Source: Gemmatimonadota bacterium (GTDB lineage: Bacteria; Gemmatimonadota; Gemmatimonadetes; Gemmatimonadales; GWC2-71-9). Taken from it: a DNA stretch of 64,000 nucleotides. Numbering within the stretch: position 1 is the first letter of the stretch; each line of letters starts with the position of its first letter. The notes under the pieces are model-generated. The model did no database searches. It was given only the letters and a program-made list of their open reading frames with translations, and had not been told where the DNA came from. Below, one piece after another: positions 51,196 to 59,387 of the stretch. A program made the translations under genes and the position numbers. The stretch lies in NCBI GenBank assembly GCA_029262195.1, contig JAJCZX010000024.1:189323-253322 (forward strand), read 5' to 3'.

Positions 51196-52440
51196 ATGTC
51201 TGCAATTGGATTCGAAACGAAGGCGGAGCACGAAGCCCTCATAGGGAATGGGGCTCTGGCGACACGATGCACTGCGCTGGGCACCGAAGACGCTCTGGTC
51301 GTTCACGAACGCGCTTCCCGGCTTGCCCGGTCGGGACGAAAAATTCTACATCTCGAAATCGGTGAACCCGGGTTTGCGACCCGTGCCCCCGTGGTTGAAG
51401 CTGGGGTCAGGGGCATTGTGGCAGGGATGACGGGCTATGCGCCGCCAGCCGGAATTCCTGCTCTTCGTGAAACTATCGCCGCCTCCCTGACTGCCCGGGG
51501 CGTCGAAGCAGCTTCCGACCGAGTCGTGGTCTCAACAGGAGCCAAAGCGATGCTCTACTACGTCTCGCAGTGTCTTGTGGAGCGGGGCACCGAGGCCCTT
51601 ATCCCTGATCCTGGTTTTCCGATTTATGGATCGCTGGTGAGAAAAGCCGGAGCTGCACCTTCTGCTTATCCACTCCAGAGCGAGTCCGGGTATCGCCCGG
51701 ATGTGGACGCGCTAATCGAGGGGATTACCGACAGGACGCGGGTTGTCTTTCTGAACTCACCCCACAATCCCACAGGAGGAGTGGCGACTGCGGATGATCT
51801 CGAACGAATCGCTGCTGCGGTTATCAAGCATGACTTGATCGTGATTTCCGACGAGGTATACGGCGAGTTGAGGTTCGATAACTCCCACACTTCGATTGCA
51901 TCGCTCCCGGGCATGGCTCAGCGCACAGTCCTGGTCGACAGCTTCTCCAAAGCGTATGCGATGACGGGTTGGCGATTGGGATATGGGCTGTTGCCTGCCT
52001 GGCTCGTGGAGCCTGTAAAACGCCTCGTGATAAACACGGTGTCGTGCGTACCACCGTTCGTGCAACTGGCCGGCGCCGCGGCACTATCCGACACCGGTGT
52101 GTGCTTCCGATCCCTCACCGACGACCTGAAAGCGCGACGTGACCTCATGGTGTCAGGTTTGAATTCGATAGACGGGATTAGTTGTCCCACGCCATCGGCC
52201 GCGTTCTATGTTTTTCCCGATGTCAGAGTCCTTCAGGAATCTTCAGGCCTTTCGTCCAGGGAGTTGGCCACCCGAATCCTCGATGAAGAGGGCGTTGCTC
52301 TTTTACCGGGCACATCCTTTGGGTCGGCTGGGGAAGGACACCTCCGTCTGACCTTCTCGGTTGCACTGGAAACCATCGAGCGTGCCCTTGAGCGCATCAA
52401 TCGCTTCGTAAACCGAATCTCTAAAGAGGGGGTTGGATGA
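51196..52440 (+). CDS. Class I/II PLP aminotransferase
   Basis: A 414-residue fold-type I aminotransferase of the aspartate/aromatic group. The start at ATG 51196 has GAGGGAG upstream. Signatures are GEPGF near the N-terminus, STGAKAMLYY, NSPHNPTGGVA, SDEVYGELRF, the PLP lysine in DSFSKAYAMTGWRLGY, and the substrate Arg in HLRLTFS. The substrate cannot be fixed. Its stop overlaps panB by 4 bases. Confidence 0.9.
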   Translation: MSAIGFETKAEHEALIGNGALATRCTALGTEDALVVHERASRLARSGRKILHLEIGEPGFATRAPVVEAGVRGIVAGMTGYAPPAGIPALRETIAASLTARGVEAASDRVVVSTGAKAMLYYVSQCLVERGTEALIPDPGFPIYGSLVRKAGAAPSAYPLQSESGYRPDVDALIEGITDRTRVVFLNSPHNPTGGVATADDLERIAAAVIKHDLIVISDEVYGELRFDNSHTSIASLPGMAQRTVLVDSFSKAYAMTGWRLGYGLLPAWLVEPVKRLVINTVSCVPPFVQLAGAAALSDTGVCFRSLTDDLKARRDLMVSGLNSIDGISCPTPSAAFYVFPDVRVLQESSGLSSRELATRILDEEGVALLPGTSFGSAGEGHLRLTFSVALETIERALERINRFVNRISKEGVG

Positions 52441-53327
52441 GCAAGAAAGTTACGACTGCAACGTTGCAGTCATACAAAAGGCGGGGGCGGAGCGCTGTGT
52501 TTTTAACTGCCTACGATTACCCCACTGCGACCTTCGCAGAGCGTGCTGGCGTGGACATGCTCCTGGTGGGTGACTCCGCCGCGATGACAGTCCTGGGACA
52601 TTCGTCGACCGTAGGCATAGGCATGGAGGAAATGATCGTCTTTTCAAAGGCGGTAAGCTACGCCTGCCAGACTGCCTTTGTTGTTGGCGACATGCCTTTC
52701 CTTTCGTATCAGGTTTCCGCCGAGGAGGCGATACGAAATGCGGGTGCGCTGGTCGCCGGAGGAGGTTGTGATGCTGTCAAATGTGAAGGCGGGCGACGCG
52801 TCGCAAATAGAATCGCGGCCATAGTCGACGCCGGGATTCCGGTAATGGGGCACATTGGGCTCACACCTCAAAACCTCGGCCAACTTGGCGGCTATCGGGT
52901 CCAGGGGAAGTCTCTTCAGACAGCCGAAGTTCTCGTCAACGATGCTCTGGCCCTCGAATCGGCCGGGGCGTTCGCGATACTCGTCGAGGCTGTGCCGGCG
53001 GTTACGGCGGCGCTCATCAGAGAACGGGTCACCGTTCCGGTTTATGGAATTGGCGCAGGCCCGCACGTCGACGGGCAGTTGGTCATTTCCCATGATATCC
53101 TCGGTTCGTTCGTTGGGGAGATCGAACCGCGGTTTGTGAAACGATATGCCGATGTTGGAGGCACGGTAGAAAAGGCGTTCAGGAGTTACGCCGCCGATGT
53201 TCGAGACGGTTCGTTTCCCGGACCCGAACATTGCTACCCGATTCCACCGGACGAGGCATCGTCGATTGAGCGGCTGCTGGTCGGGAAAAGAAAACAGACA
53301 CCTCAATTGCAGGAGACCGATCGATGA
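52437..53327 (+). CDS. panB: 3-methyl-2-oxobutanoate hydroxymethyltransferase
   Basis: A 296-residue PanB, which makes ketopantoate from alpha-ketoisovalerate in pantothenate/CoA synthesis. Conserved segments include LTAYDYPTA, the metal site LVGDSAAM-x-VLGH, GDMPFLSYQ, AVKCEGG, GHIGLTPQ and EAVPA, then YGIGAG with DGQ. Length is normal. It overlaps both neighbours by 4 bases, so it is translated as part of one operon. Confidence 0.95.
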   Translation: MSKKVTTATLQSYKRRGRSAVFLTAYDYPTATFAERAGVDMLLVGDSAAMTVLGHSSTVGIGMEEMIVFSKAVSYACQTAFVVGDMPFLSYQVSAEEAIRNAGALVAGGGCDAVKCEGGRRVANRIAAIVDAGIPVMGHIGLTPQNLGQLGGYRVQGKSLQTAEVLVNDALALESAGAFAILVEAVPAVTAALIRERVTVPVYGIGAGPHVDGQLVISHDILGSFVGEIEPRFVKRYADVGGTVEKAFRSYAADVRDGSFPGPEHCYPIPPDEASSIERLLVGKRKQTPQLQETDR

Positions 53328-54568
53328 CTACAGCAGTCCTGAAAAACGTTAGGGCCTTGCCGCTGGTTTGCACTAACTGTGCTGAACAGTTCGATGCGAC
53401 AACCTCGGCCATTTGCGACTCATGCCTTGCACCTCTCGAGCCGCTTTATGCCAAGGACCGGCGACTCCCGTCGCGTGAAGAACTCAGGGAGCGTACACGG
53501 TCCATCTGGCGCTATGGTGAGTGGCTCCCGATCGAGGGTGAACCGAGCGACTCCAATGAGGTAGGCTTTACACCTCTGTTTGAAGTACCGCGTCTTGCAG
53601 AATCGCTTGGAGTTGGGCGGGCTTGGATCAAGAACGACTCTGTATCAGCCCCATCGCTGTCATTTAAAGATCGAGTCGTAGCGGTGGCATTGAACGCAGC
53701 CCGCGCACTCGGCCTGGACACGTTGGGCTGCGCGTCGACAGGTAACCTCGCCAACGCGGTGGCGGCGCAGGCGGCCAGAGCTGGACTTCCCTCGTGGATC
53801 TTCATTCCCGAAGATCTTGAGAAGGGTAAGGTTGTGGGCACCTCAATCTGCGGGGCCAATCTGGTGCGCGTACGGGGCCACTACGATCACGTAAACCGTC
53901 TTTGCGCCCAGGTTGCCGACCGGTTCGGTTGGGGCGTCGTGAACGTCAACCTCCGGTCATACTACGGCGAAGGCTCCAAAACCCTGGCATTCGAAATCGC
54001 TGATCAACTCAACTGGCGCCTGCCCGATGCGGTGGTAGCACCGATGGCCGGTGGGTCCCTGGTGACCAAACTACACAATGGCTTTGGTGAGTTTATTTCG
54101 GCCGGTTTGGTTTACGGAAACCTACCCAGGATCTTTGGCGCCCAGGCTGCAAGGTGTTCGCCAATCGTGAATTTGTTAGAAACTGGCGAATCCCACGTAA
54201 CCCCTGTTATTCCCAACACGATCGCCAGGTCGATTGCTATCGGGAATCCAGCTGACGGAGTGAAAGCGGCTCGAGTTCTAGAGGGGAGTGGGGGGTGGGG
54301 GGCGGCTGTGTCCGACCGCGAAATCGTGACTGGAATCAGACTGCTGGCTTCAACCACCGGTGTCTTTACGGAGACCGCGGGTGGAGTAACGGTGGCGGCC
54401 ACTCAAGAGCTGGTGCGGCAGGGGAGACTGGGGCCGAGGGACGAGGTGGTCCTTTGTATCACCGGGAACGGATTTAAAACTATCGAAGCCGTCGAAAAGG
54501 GTGTTGGGGATTCACCGATCGTGAATCCCAGACTCGACGAGGTCGAAGAGCTGGTTGCTTCTCGTTAA
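53324..54568 (+). CDS. thrC: Threonine synthase-like PLP enzyme
   Basis: A 414-residue fold-type II PLP enzyme. An N-terminal zinc-type pair (CTNC, CDSC) is followed by FTPLFEVPRLAESLGV and the PLP lysine in SVSAPSLSFKDRVVAVA. Then ASTGNLANAVAAQAARAGL and the glycine-rich MAGGS follow. This is the threonine synthase layout. Because a MoaD/ThiS carrier and MoeB follow directly, it might instead add sulfur to an activated amino acid. Overlaps panB by 4 bases. Confidence 0.85.
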   Translation: MTTAVLKNVRALPLVCTNCAEQFDATTSAICDSCLAPLEPLYAKDRRLPSREELRERTRSIWRYGEWLPIEGEPSDSNEVGFTPLFEVPRLAESLGVGRAWIKNDSVSAPSLSFKDRVVAVALNAARALGLDTLGCASTGNLANAVAAQAARAGLPSWIFIPEDLEKGKVVGTSICGANLVRVRGHYDHVNRLCAQVADRFGWGVVNVNLRSYYGEGSKTLAFEIADQLNWRLPDAVVAPMAGGSLVTKLHNGFGEFISAGLVYGNLPRIFGAQAARCSPIVNLLETGESHVTPVIPNTIARSIAIGNPADGVKAARVLEGSGGWGAAVSDREIVTGIRLLASTTGVFTETAGGVTVAATQELVRQGRLGPRDEVVLCITGNGFKTIEAVEKGVGDSPIVNPRLDEVEELVASR

Positions 54569-54594
54569 CACAAACCACAAAAAAAGGAAGAAAA

Positions 54595-54870
54595 ATGTCG
54601 ATAAAAGTTTCTTTACCCGGCGTGTTGGCTAAACTCACCGACGGTCAAAATACATTGGACGCTGATGGTTCAACTGTCGCTCAGGTTGTCTCTGATCTAG
54701 CGGCACGGTACCCGGGCCTGGGGCCGCGTTTGCAGAACGCGGACGGCGAACCGTATGAATTCGTGACCATCTACCTCAACGAAGAAGACATCCGGTTGGC
54801 TGGTGGTTTCGAAGCAGCCGTCTCTGCAGGAGATGAACTGACGGTGGTGCCCGCAGTGGCCGGGGGCTAA
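54595..54870 (+). CDS. MoaD/ThiS-family sulfur-carrier protein
   Basis: A 91-residue ubiquitin-like protein ending in VAGG. The C-terminal Gly-Gly is the site of adenylation and thiocarboxylate formation. SIKVSLPGVLAKLTDGQN starts the fold, and AGDELTVVPAVAGG ends it. It lies between the threonine-synthase-like gene and MoeB. This context recalls carriers of the CysO/HcyS type that donate sulfur for amino acid synthesis, rather than molybdopterin. Confidence 0.88.
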   Translation: MSIKVSLPGVLAKLTDGQNTLDADGSTVAQVVSDLAARYPGLGPRLQNADGEPYEFVTIYLNEEDIRLAGGFEAAVSAGDELTVVPAVAGG

Positions 54871-54872
54871 TC

Positions 54873-56048
54873 ATGACTGCTACTCATGTTGAAAAACATA
54901 CGGATTTACCGGAGCTATCGAGGGACGAGATCCTACGTTACTCCCGCCACCTGATTCTTCCCGAGGTAACCATTGCAGGTCAACGCAGGCTAAAGGCCGC
55001 AAGTGTTCTTTTGGTTGGTGCTGGAGGGCTTGGATCGCCGACAGCTCTTTACCTCGCGGCTGCGGGCGTTGGGCGAATTGGGATCGTTGACTTCGACGAG
55101 GTCGACGTGACCAACCTGCAGCGTCAGGTACTACACGGCACATCCGATGTTGGAAGAAAAAAAATCGACTCGGCCCGAGATCGCCTGGCCCAGACCAATC
55201 CGCATGTGAAGCTGGAGACGTTTGACACTCGATTAACGTCTGAAAACGCCCTGGAAATCATCGGAGACTACGATCTGGTGGTCGACGGTACCGACAACTT
55301 CGCCACGCGGTATCTGGTTAACGACGCTTGCGTTTTGCTGGGTAAACCGAATGTGTATGGCAGCATCTTCCGGTTCGATGGGCAAGCGTCCGTTCTGGCA
55401 GCCGAAGGCGGACCGTGTTATCGCTGCCTGTTTCCCGAGCCACCTCCACCAGAGCTCGTGCCAAGCTGTGCCGAAGGTGGCGTTTTGGGAGTACTGCCCG
55501 GGTTGGTTGGAGTCATTCAGGCCACCGAGGCCATCAAGTTGATTGTCGGGACCGGGCAACCGCTCATCGGTAGGTTGCTCCTGGTAGATGCGGCCTCCAT
55601 GCAGTTCAAAACGATGAAACTTCAGCGGAATCCAAGCTGCCCCGCTTGCGGTACACGGGAAATCCGCGAATTGGTGGACTACGAACAGTTCTGTGGTTTG
55701 AGCCCCGAGGCCGACGGGTCTCCCGATGGGATCCCTGAGATTACGCCAGTGGGACTAGCAACCCGAATTGAGGGTGGAGACGATTTTGATCTCGTCGATG
55801 TCCGCCAACCGGAAGAATGGGAGATCGGAAAAATTCCCGAAGCGCGGCTGGTACCATTGGACACTCTGACCTCGTGCCTGGGGGATTTCGACACGGGAAG
55901 GGACATTGTTGTCTATTGCCGTAGCGGTGCCCGGAGCGCTCGAGCAGTAGCCGAATTGAAGTCGGTTGGGTTTGAAAGGGCCTGGAATCTTGCAGGAGGG
56001 ATAATTCGTTGGAGTGAGGAGGTAGACCCAACGATGCCGATCTATTGA
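54873..56048 (+). CDS. moeB: MoeB/ThiF-type adenylyltransferase fused to rhodanese domain
   Basis: A 391-residue E1-like enzyme. It opens LSRDEILRYSRHLILPE, with ATP site VLLVGAGGLGSPTALYLA and acidic DGTDNFATRYL. Zinc Cys pairs are CYRC and CPAC. From about 285 a rhodanese domain follows (FDLVDVRQPEEWEIGKI; active loop VVYCRSGARS with Cys). It activates the carrier's C-terminus and transfers sulfur to it. It starts 2 bases after the carrier gene. Confidence 0.93.
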   Translation: MTATHVEKHTDLPELSRDEILRYSRHLILPEVTIAGQRRLKAASVLLVGAGGLGSPTALYLAAAGVGRIGIVDFDEVDVTNLQRQVLHGTSDVGRKKIDSARDRLAQTNPHVKLETFDTRLTSENALEIIGDYDLVVDGTDNFATRYLVNDACVLLGKPNVYGSIFRFDGQASVLAAEGGPCYRCLFPEPPPPELVPSCAEGGVLGVLPGLVGVIQATEAIKLIVGTGQPLIGRLLLVDAASMQFKTMKLQRNPSCPACGTREIRELVDYEQFCGLSPEADGSPDGIPEITPVGLATRIEGGDDFDLVDVRQPEEWEIGKIPEARLVPLDTLTSCLGDFDTGRDIVVYCRSGARSARAVAELKSVGFERAWNLAGGIIRWSEEVDPTMPIY

Positions 56049-56148
56049 CGGGGAGTAGGAAGCCAGGGACTAGAAAGCGTCCGTCGGTCCGTCTAACAGT
56101 CCTGTTACCAAACGAATACTCGAAGGGTCATCCTTTTAGGAGGCCCGA

Positions 56149-56547
56149 TTGCGAAAAACCGTTGGATTTGTTGCCGTTATCCCATTTCTTGCCTGTATTG
56201 GCAGCACTGAACCGCAGGTTGGCGAAGAGTTTAGCCTGTCGGTTGGGCAGGGCGTGCGAGTAGCCGGTACTGCCTTATCCGTCGATTTTGTTGGAGTTTC
56301 GGAAGATTCTCGCTGTCCGTCTGACGTAGATTGCGTGTGGGCAGGTAACGGCGCGGTCGTAGTAAAAACCTCCATTTCCTCTACCGGAGAAGCCTCGGAC
56401 ACGTTGAACACGCTTCTTGAGCCCAAGGTCGTCCACCTCGGAAACGTCCAACTTGAACTTTTGGCTCTCACCCCCAATCCGAGGACCGACGTCGAAATTT
56501 CGACCGATTCCTACTCCGCAATTTTCGTAACCCGCCGGATTCCTTAA
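56149..56547 (+). CDS. Small lipoprotein, unknown
   Basis: A 132-residue protein with a TTG start behind TAGGAGG. A short signal with lipobox FLAC (FVAVIPFLACIGS) suggests lipidation. The mature part contains ESLVGQG-like beta strands and a Cys pair in EDSRCPSDVDCVWAG, a pattern seen in small secreted proteins of unknown role. It stands alone between the moeB operon and the histidine kinase. Confidence 0.7.
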   Translation: MRKTVGFVAVIPFLACIGSTEPQVGEEFSLSVGQGVRVAGTALSVDFVGVSEDSRCPSDVDCVWAGNGAVVVKTSISSTGEASDTLNTLLEPKVVHLGNVQLELLALTPNPRTDVEISTDSYSAIFVTRRIP

Positions 56548-56625
56548 CAATTTGCCTGCTGTTGAGTCTAACTAGACTGAGTCACTGGCGAACGGCTTTT
56601 TGGGAGTCCATATTATCGCGGATAT

Positions 56626-59343
56626 ATGAAAGAACAAAGTCCTACTACTGACAAGTTGTTAGCGGAAAACGAACAACTCCGACAGCGTATACGCGAACTT
56701 GAGGGATCTGATTCGGGGGGGAGCAGCGGGGTGGCGCATTCGTTTGAGGCCCTGGTAGCCAACTCGCCGGTCTGCATCCACTCGATAGATATTCACGGAA
56801 AGCTCACGTCCGTGAACGCAGCGGGTCTCTGCATGCTTGGTTCACCAGCGGAGAAGGACGTCATAGGCAATCTCTACACAGATGTCGTCCAGGATTCGGA
56901 GAAAGAACGAATCGGGGGACTGTTGAAACTGGCCATCGAAAACGGCGAACGTTCTGATTTCGAGTTCAGGACAGCAGAAGGCGTTCCTGATATCGTTTTC
57001 TCATCCTGTTTCGTACCTATCAAAGACGACACCGGCAAGGTGACCGAGGTGATGGGAATCGCGCAGGACATTACCGAGGAAAGGGAAAACCGAGAGCGAT
57101 TGCAGGCCAGCGAAAAACGTTTTCGTGAATTATTTGAAGGAACTACAAGCCTGATCTGTGTGCACGATACCGACGGCGTTCTGATTGATGCCAACCCGGC
57201 GGCGCTTGAAGTACTCAGTGTTTCTAAAGAGGAAGGGTTGGGACGGAACTTAAGGGAGTTCTGGTGGCCTGAAACTGCGGATATTTTCGACAGATATCTC
57301 GAAGTCATGCGCCGCCGCGGCAGGGGTAACGGCGTGATGAAATTAAAAGGGCCTGACGGGAATCCGTGTTACTGGGCTTACGAAAATGTGATGCGTTCCG
57401 AGGACGGAATGGACCAGATAGTTGCCTATTGCGTTGATATCACTGCCCGCGTCAACGCCGAGCAAGAACTCCGCCAGTGGAAGGACATCTTCGCCAGGGC
57501 GCTGTGGGGAATCGTACTGTGTGCCGGTGAAGAACGCACGATTCAAAACGTAAACCGCGCCTTCGCGCGGATGCACGGGTACGAAACAAACGAAATGCTG
57601 GGCATGTCTCTCGACAAAATAATTGCCCCTAATCCGGAAACGTCTTACCAGGACCGCCTGGAACGTGTGAAGGAACATGGTCGTATGGTTTTCCACCATG
57701 ACCATATTGCCAGGGACGGCCGGAGATTTCCTGTAAGGGCTGATGTGAGTGCGGTAAGAGATGAAAGCGGGGAAATCTTGTTCCGAGTTTCGATGGTGCA
57801 GGATTTGACGAAGGAACTGGAGGCGCAGGAAGATGCGAGGAAGAAAGACGCCAGTTTAAAACTCCTTACCGAGATGGTCCCGGCGGTGCTGTGGTCGACG
57901 GACCGGGACCTGCAGTTTACCTCTTCGACCGGGGCTGGCCTGGACGCGCTCGGGCTTGAAATCGACCAACTGATTGGTTGTAGAGTCGAGGACTTTTTCG
58001 CGGGTGACGGGAGCGCGGAAAAGGCCCTGTTCGCGCACAGGAATGCTCTGGAGGGTAAGAGTGTCGACTACGAAACTCGCATCCGGGATCGATTTTATCG
58101 GGTTCACCTTGAACCTCTGAGTAAGGGTTCAGGGCGGATAGAAGGCGTGGTGGGTTTGGCTGTTGATATTACCGACCAAAATCGATCGGAAGAAATCATT
58201 CAGCAGACGCAAAAGCTTGAAAGCATCGGGGTTTTGGCCGGAGGCGTTGCCCACGATTTCAACAACTTGCTACTGGCGGTCCTGGGTAATGCCGAATTGC
58301 TGGAAGATCACCTGCCGAAGGGAACGGCGCAACGAGCTCTTCTTGACCAGATAACCAATGCGGCTCAGAGGGGCGCCGATCTGACGAATTCGATGCTCGA
58401 ATACAGCGGGCGGGCCAGGTTCAAAACGAAATTGGTTGATGTTAGCCGGGTCGTTCGAGATATGCGCGGGTTGCTGAATGCGGTGGTTTCGAAGAAGGTT
58501 CGAATAGACTATGAGTTCTCAGCAGACGATCTGTGGGTTCTGGGGGATGTGACGCAAGTTCGTCAGATAGTGATGAATCTGGTGACCAACGGGGCCGAGG
58601 CGATTGGCGAGAGGGCCGGCAGGGTGAACGTGAGGGTTGCAGTGAGGCCACTGGATCGCGAATTCTTGTCAAAGACTTTCCTGGGACCTGACGTGGCGTC
58701 GGGGGAGTTTGTGGCGATAGAAGTCGGAGATAACGGGTCGGGGATGGATGGAGAGGTTCGCACCCGTATTTTTGATCCGTTCTTCTCCACGCGTTTCTCG
58801 GGGCGTGGCCTGGGAATGGCATCGGTTCTGGGAATCGTGAAGAGACACAAAGGGGTAATCGAAGTCCAGTCGGAAATCGGGGAGGGGAGCACAGTTACCG
58901 TGTACCTGCCGGCGACACCGAACGTTTCCGTGGTTGACGATGGTGTTAGTGTCGAAGAAGATTCTTCCCGGCTACTGATTCTTGTCGCAGACGATGAAGA
59001 ACATGTCCGGTCATTGCTGGCAAACACACTTGCCAGGCGCGGCGTAGAAGTGACGGTAGCGCGCGATGGGCAGGAAGCGGTTGACCGCTTCAAGGAACGG
59101 TCCTCAGAGCTTGCCGCAGTTCTTCTCGACATGACCATGCCGGTTCTCGGTGGAGAAGAAGCGTTTTTAGCGATGCAGAACATCAACCCCGATGTCCCTG
59201 TCCTTCTGATGAGCGGATATACCGAAACCGCTACCATGAGCCGGATCGACGGGGCCGGACCAGCCGGATTTCTCCACAAACCGTTTCTTCCCTCCGAACT
59301 TATGGACAAGTTAATGGCTGTGATTGGCGCCCAGGCCCGCTAA
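56626..59343 (+). CDS. Hybrid sensor histidine kinase, four PAS domains and receiver
   Basis: A 905-residue soluble protein with an N-terminal coiled coil (KLLAENEQLRQRIREL). Four PAS domains follow at about 40-155, 165-285, 285-400 and 410-520. The HisKA His sits in VLAGGVAHDFNNLLLAVLGN (about 545). The HATPase has NLVTNGAEA, GDNGSGM and GRGLGMASVLG. A receiver domain ends it, with ADDEEHVRSLL, the phospho-Asp in VLLDMTMPVLGG, and HKPF. No membrane segment is present, so it senses a cytosolic signal or a bound cofactor. Confidence 0.92.
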   Translation: MKEQSPTTDKLLAENEQLRQRIRELEGSDSGGSSGVAHSFEALVANSPVCIHSIDIHGKLTSVNAAGLCMLGSPAEKDVIGNLYTDVVQDSEKERIGGLLKLAIENGERSDFEFRTAEGVPDIVFSSCFVPIKDDTGKVTEVMGIAQDITEERENRERLQASEKRFRELFEGTTSLICVHDTDGVLIDANPAALEVLSVSKEEGLGRNLREFWWPETADIFDRYLEVMRRRGRGNGVMKLKGPDGNPCYWAYENVMRSEDGMDQIVAYCVDITARVNAEQELRQWKDIFARALWGIVLCAGEERTIQNVNRAFARMHGYETNEMLGMSLDKIIAPNPETSYQDRLERVKEHGRMVFHHDHIARDGRRFPVRADVSAVRDESGEILFRVSMVQDLTKELEAQEDARKKDASLKLLTEMVPAVLWSTDRDLQFTSSTGAGLDALGLEIDQLIGCRVEDFFAGDGSAEKALFAHRNALEGKSVDYETRIRDRFYRVHLEPLSKGSGRIEGVVGLAVDITDQNRSEEIIQQTQKLESIGVLAGGVAHDFNNLLLAVLGNAELLEDHLPKGTAQRALLDQITNAAQRGADLTNSMLEYSGRARFKTKLVDVSRVVRDMRGLLNAVVSKKVRIDYEFSADDLWVLGDVTQVRQIVMNLVTNGAEAIGERAGRVNVRVAVRPLDREFLSKTFLGPDVASGEFVAIEVGDNGSGMDGEVRTRIFDPFFSTRFSGRGLGMASVLGIVKRHKGVIEVQSEIGEGSTVTVYLPATPNVSVVDDGVSVEEDSSRLLILVADDEEHVRSLLANTLARRGVEVTVARDGQEAVDRFKERSSELAAVLLDMTMPVLGGEEAFLAMQNINPDVPVLLMSGYTETATMSRIDGAGPAGFLHKPFLPSELMDKLMAVIGAQAR

Positions 59344-59387
59344 AAAAGAGACTTTGAGAAGTTGGGCAAAAAGGTGTATCTATTCGT

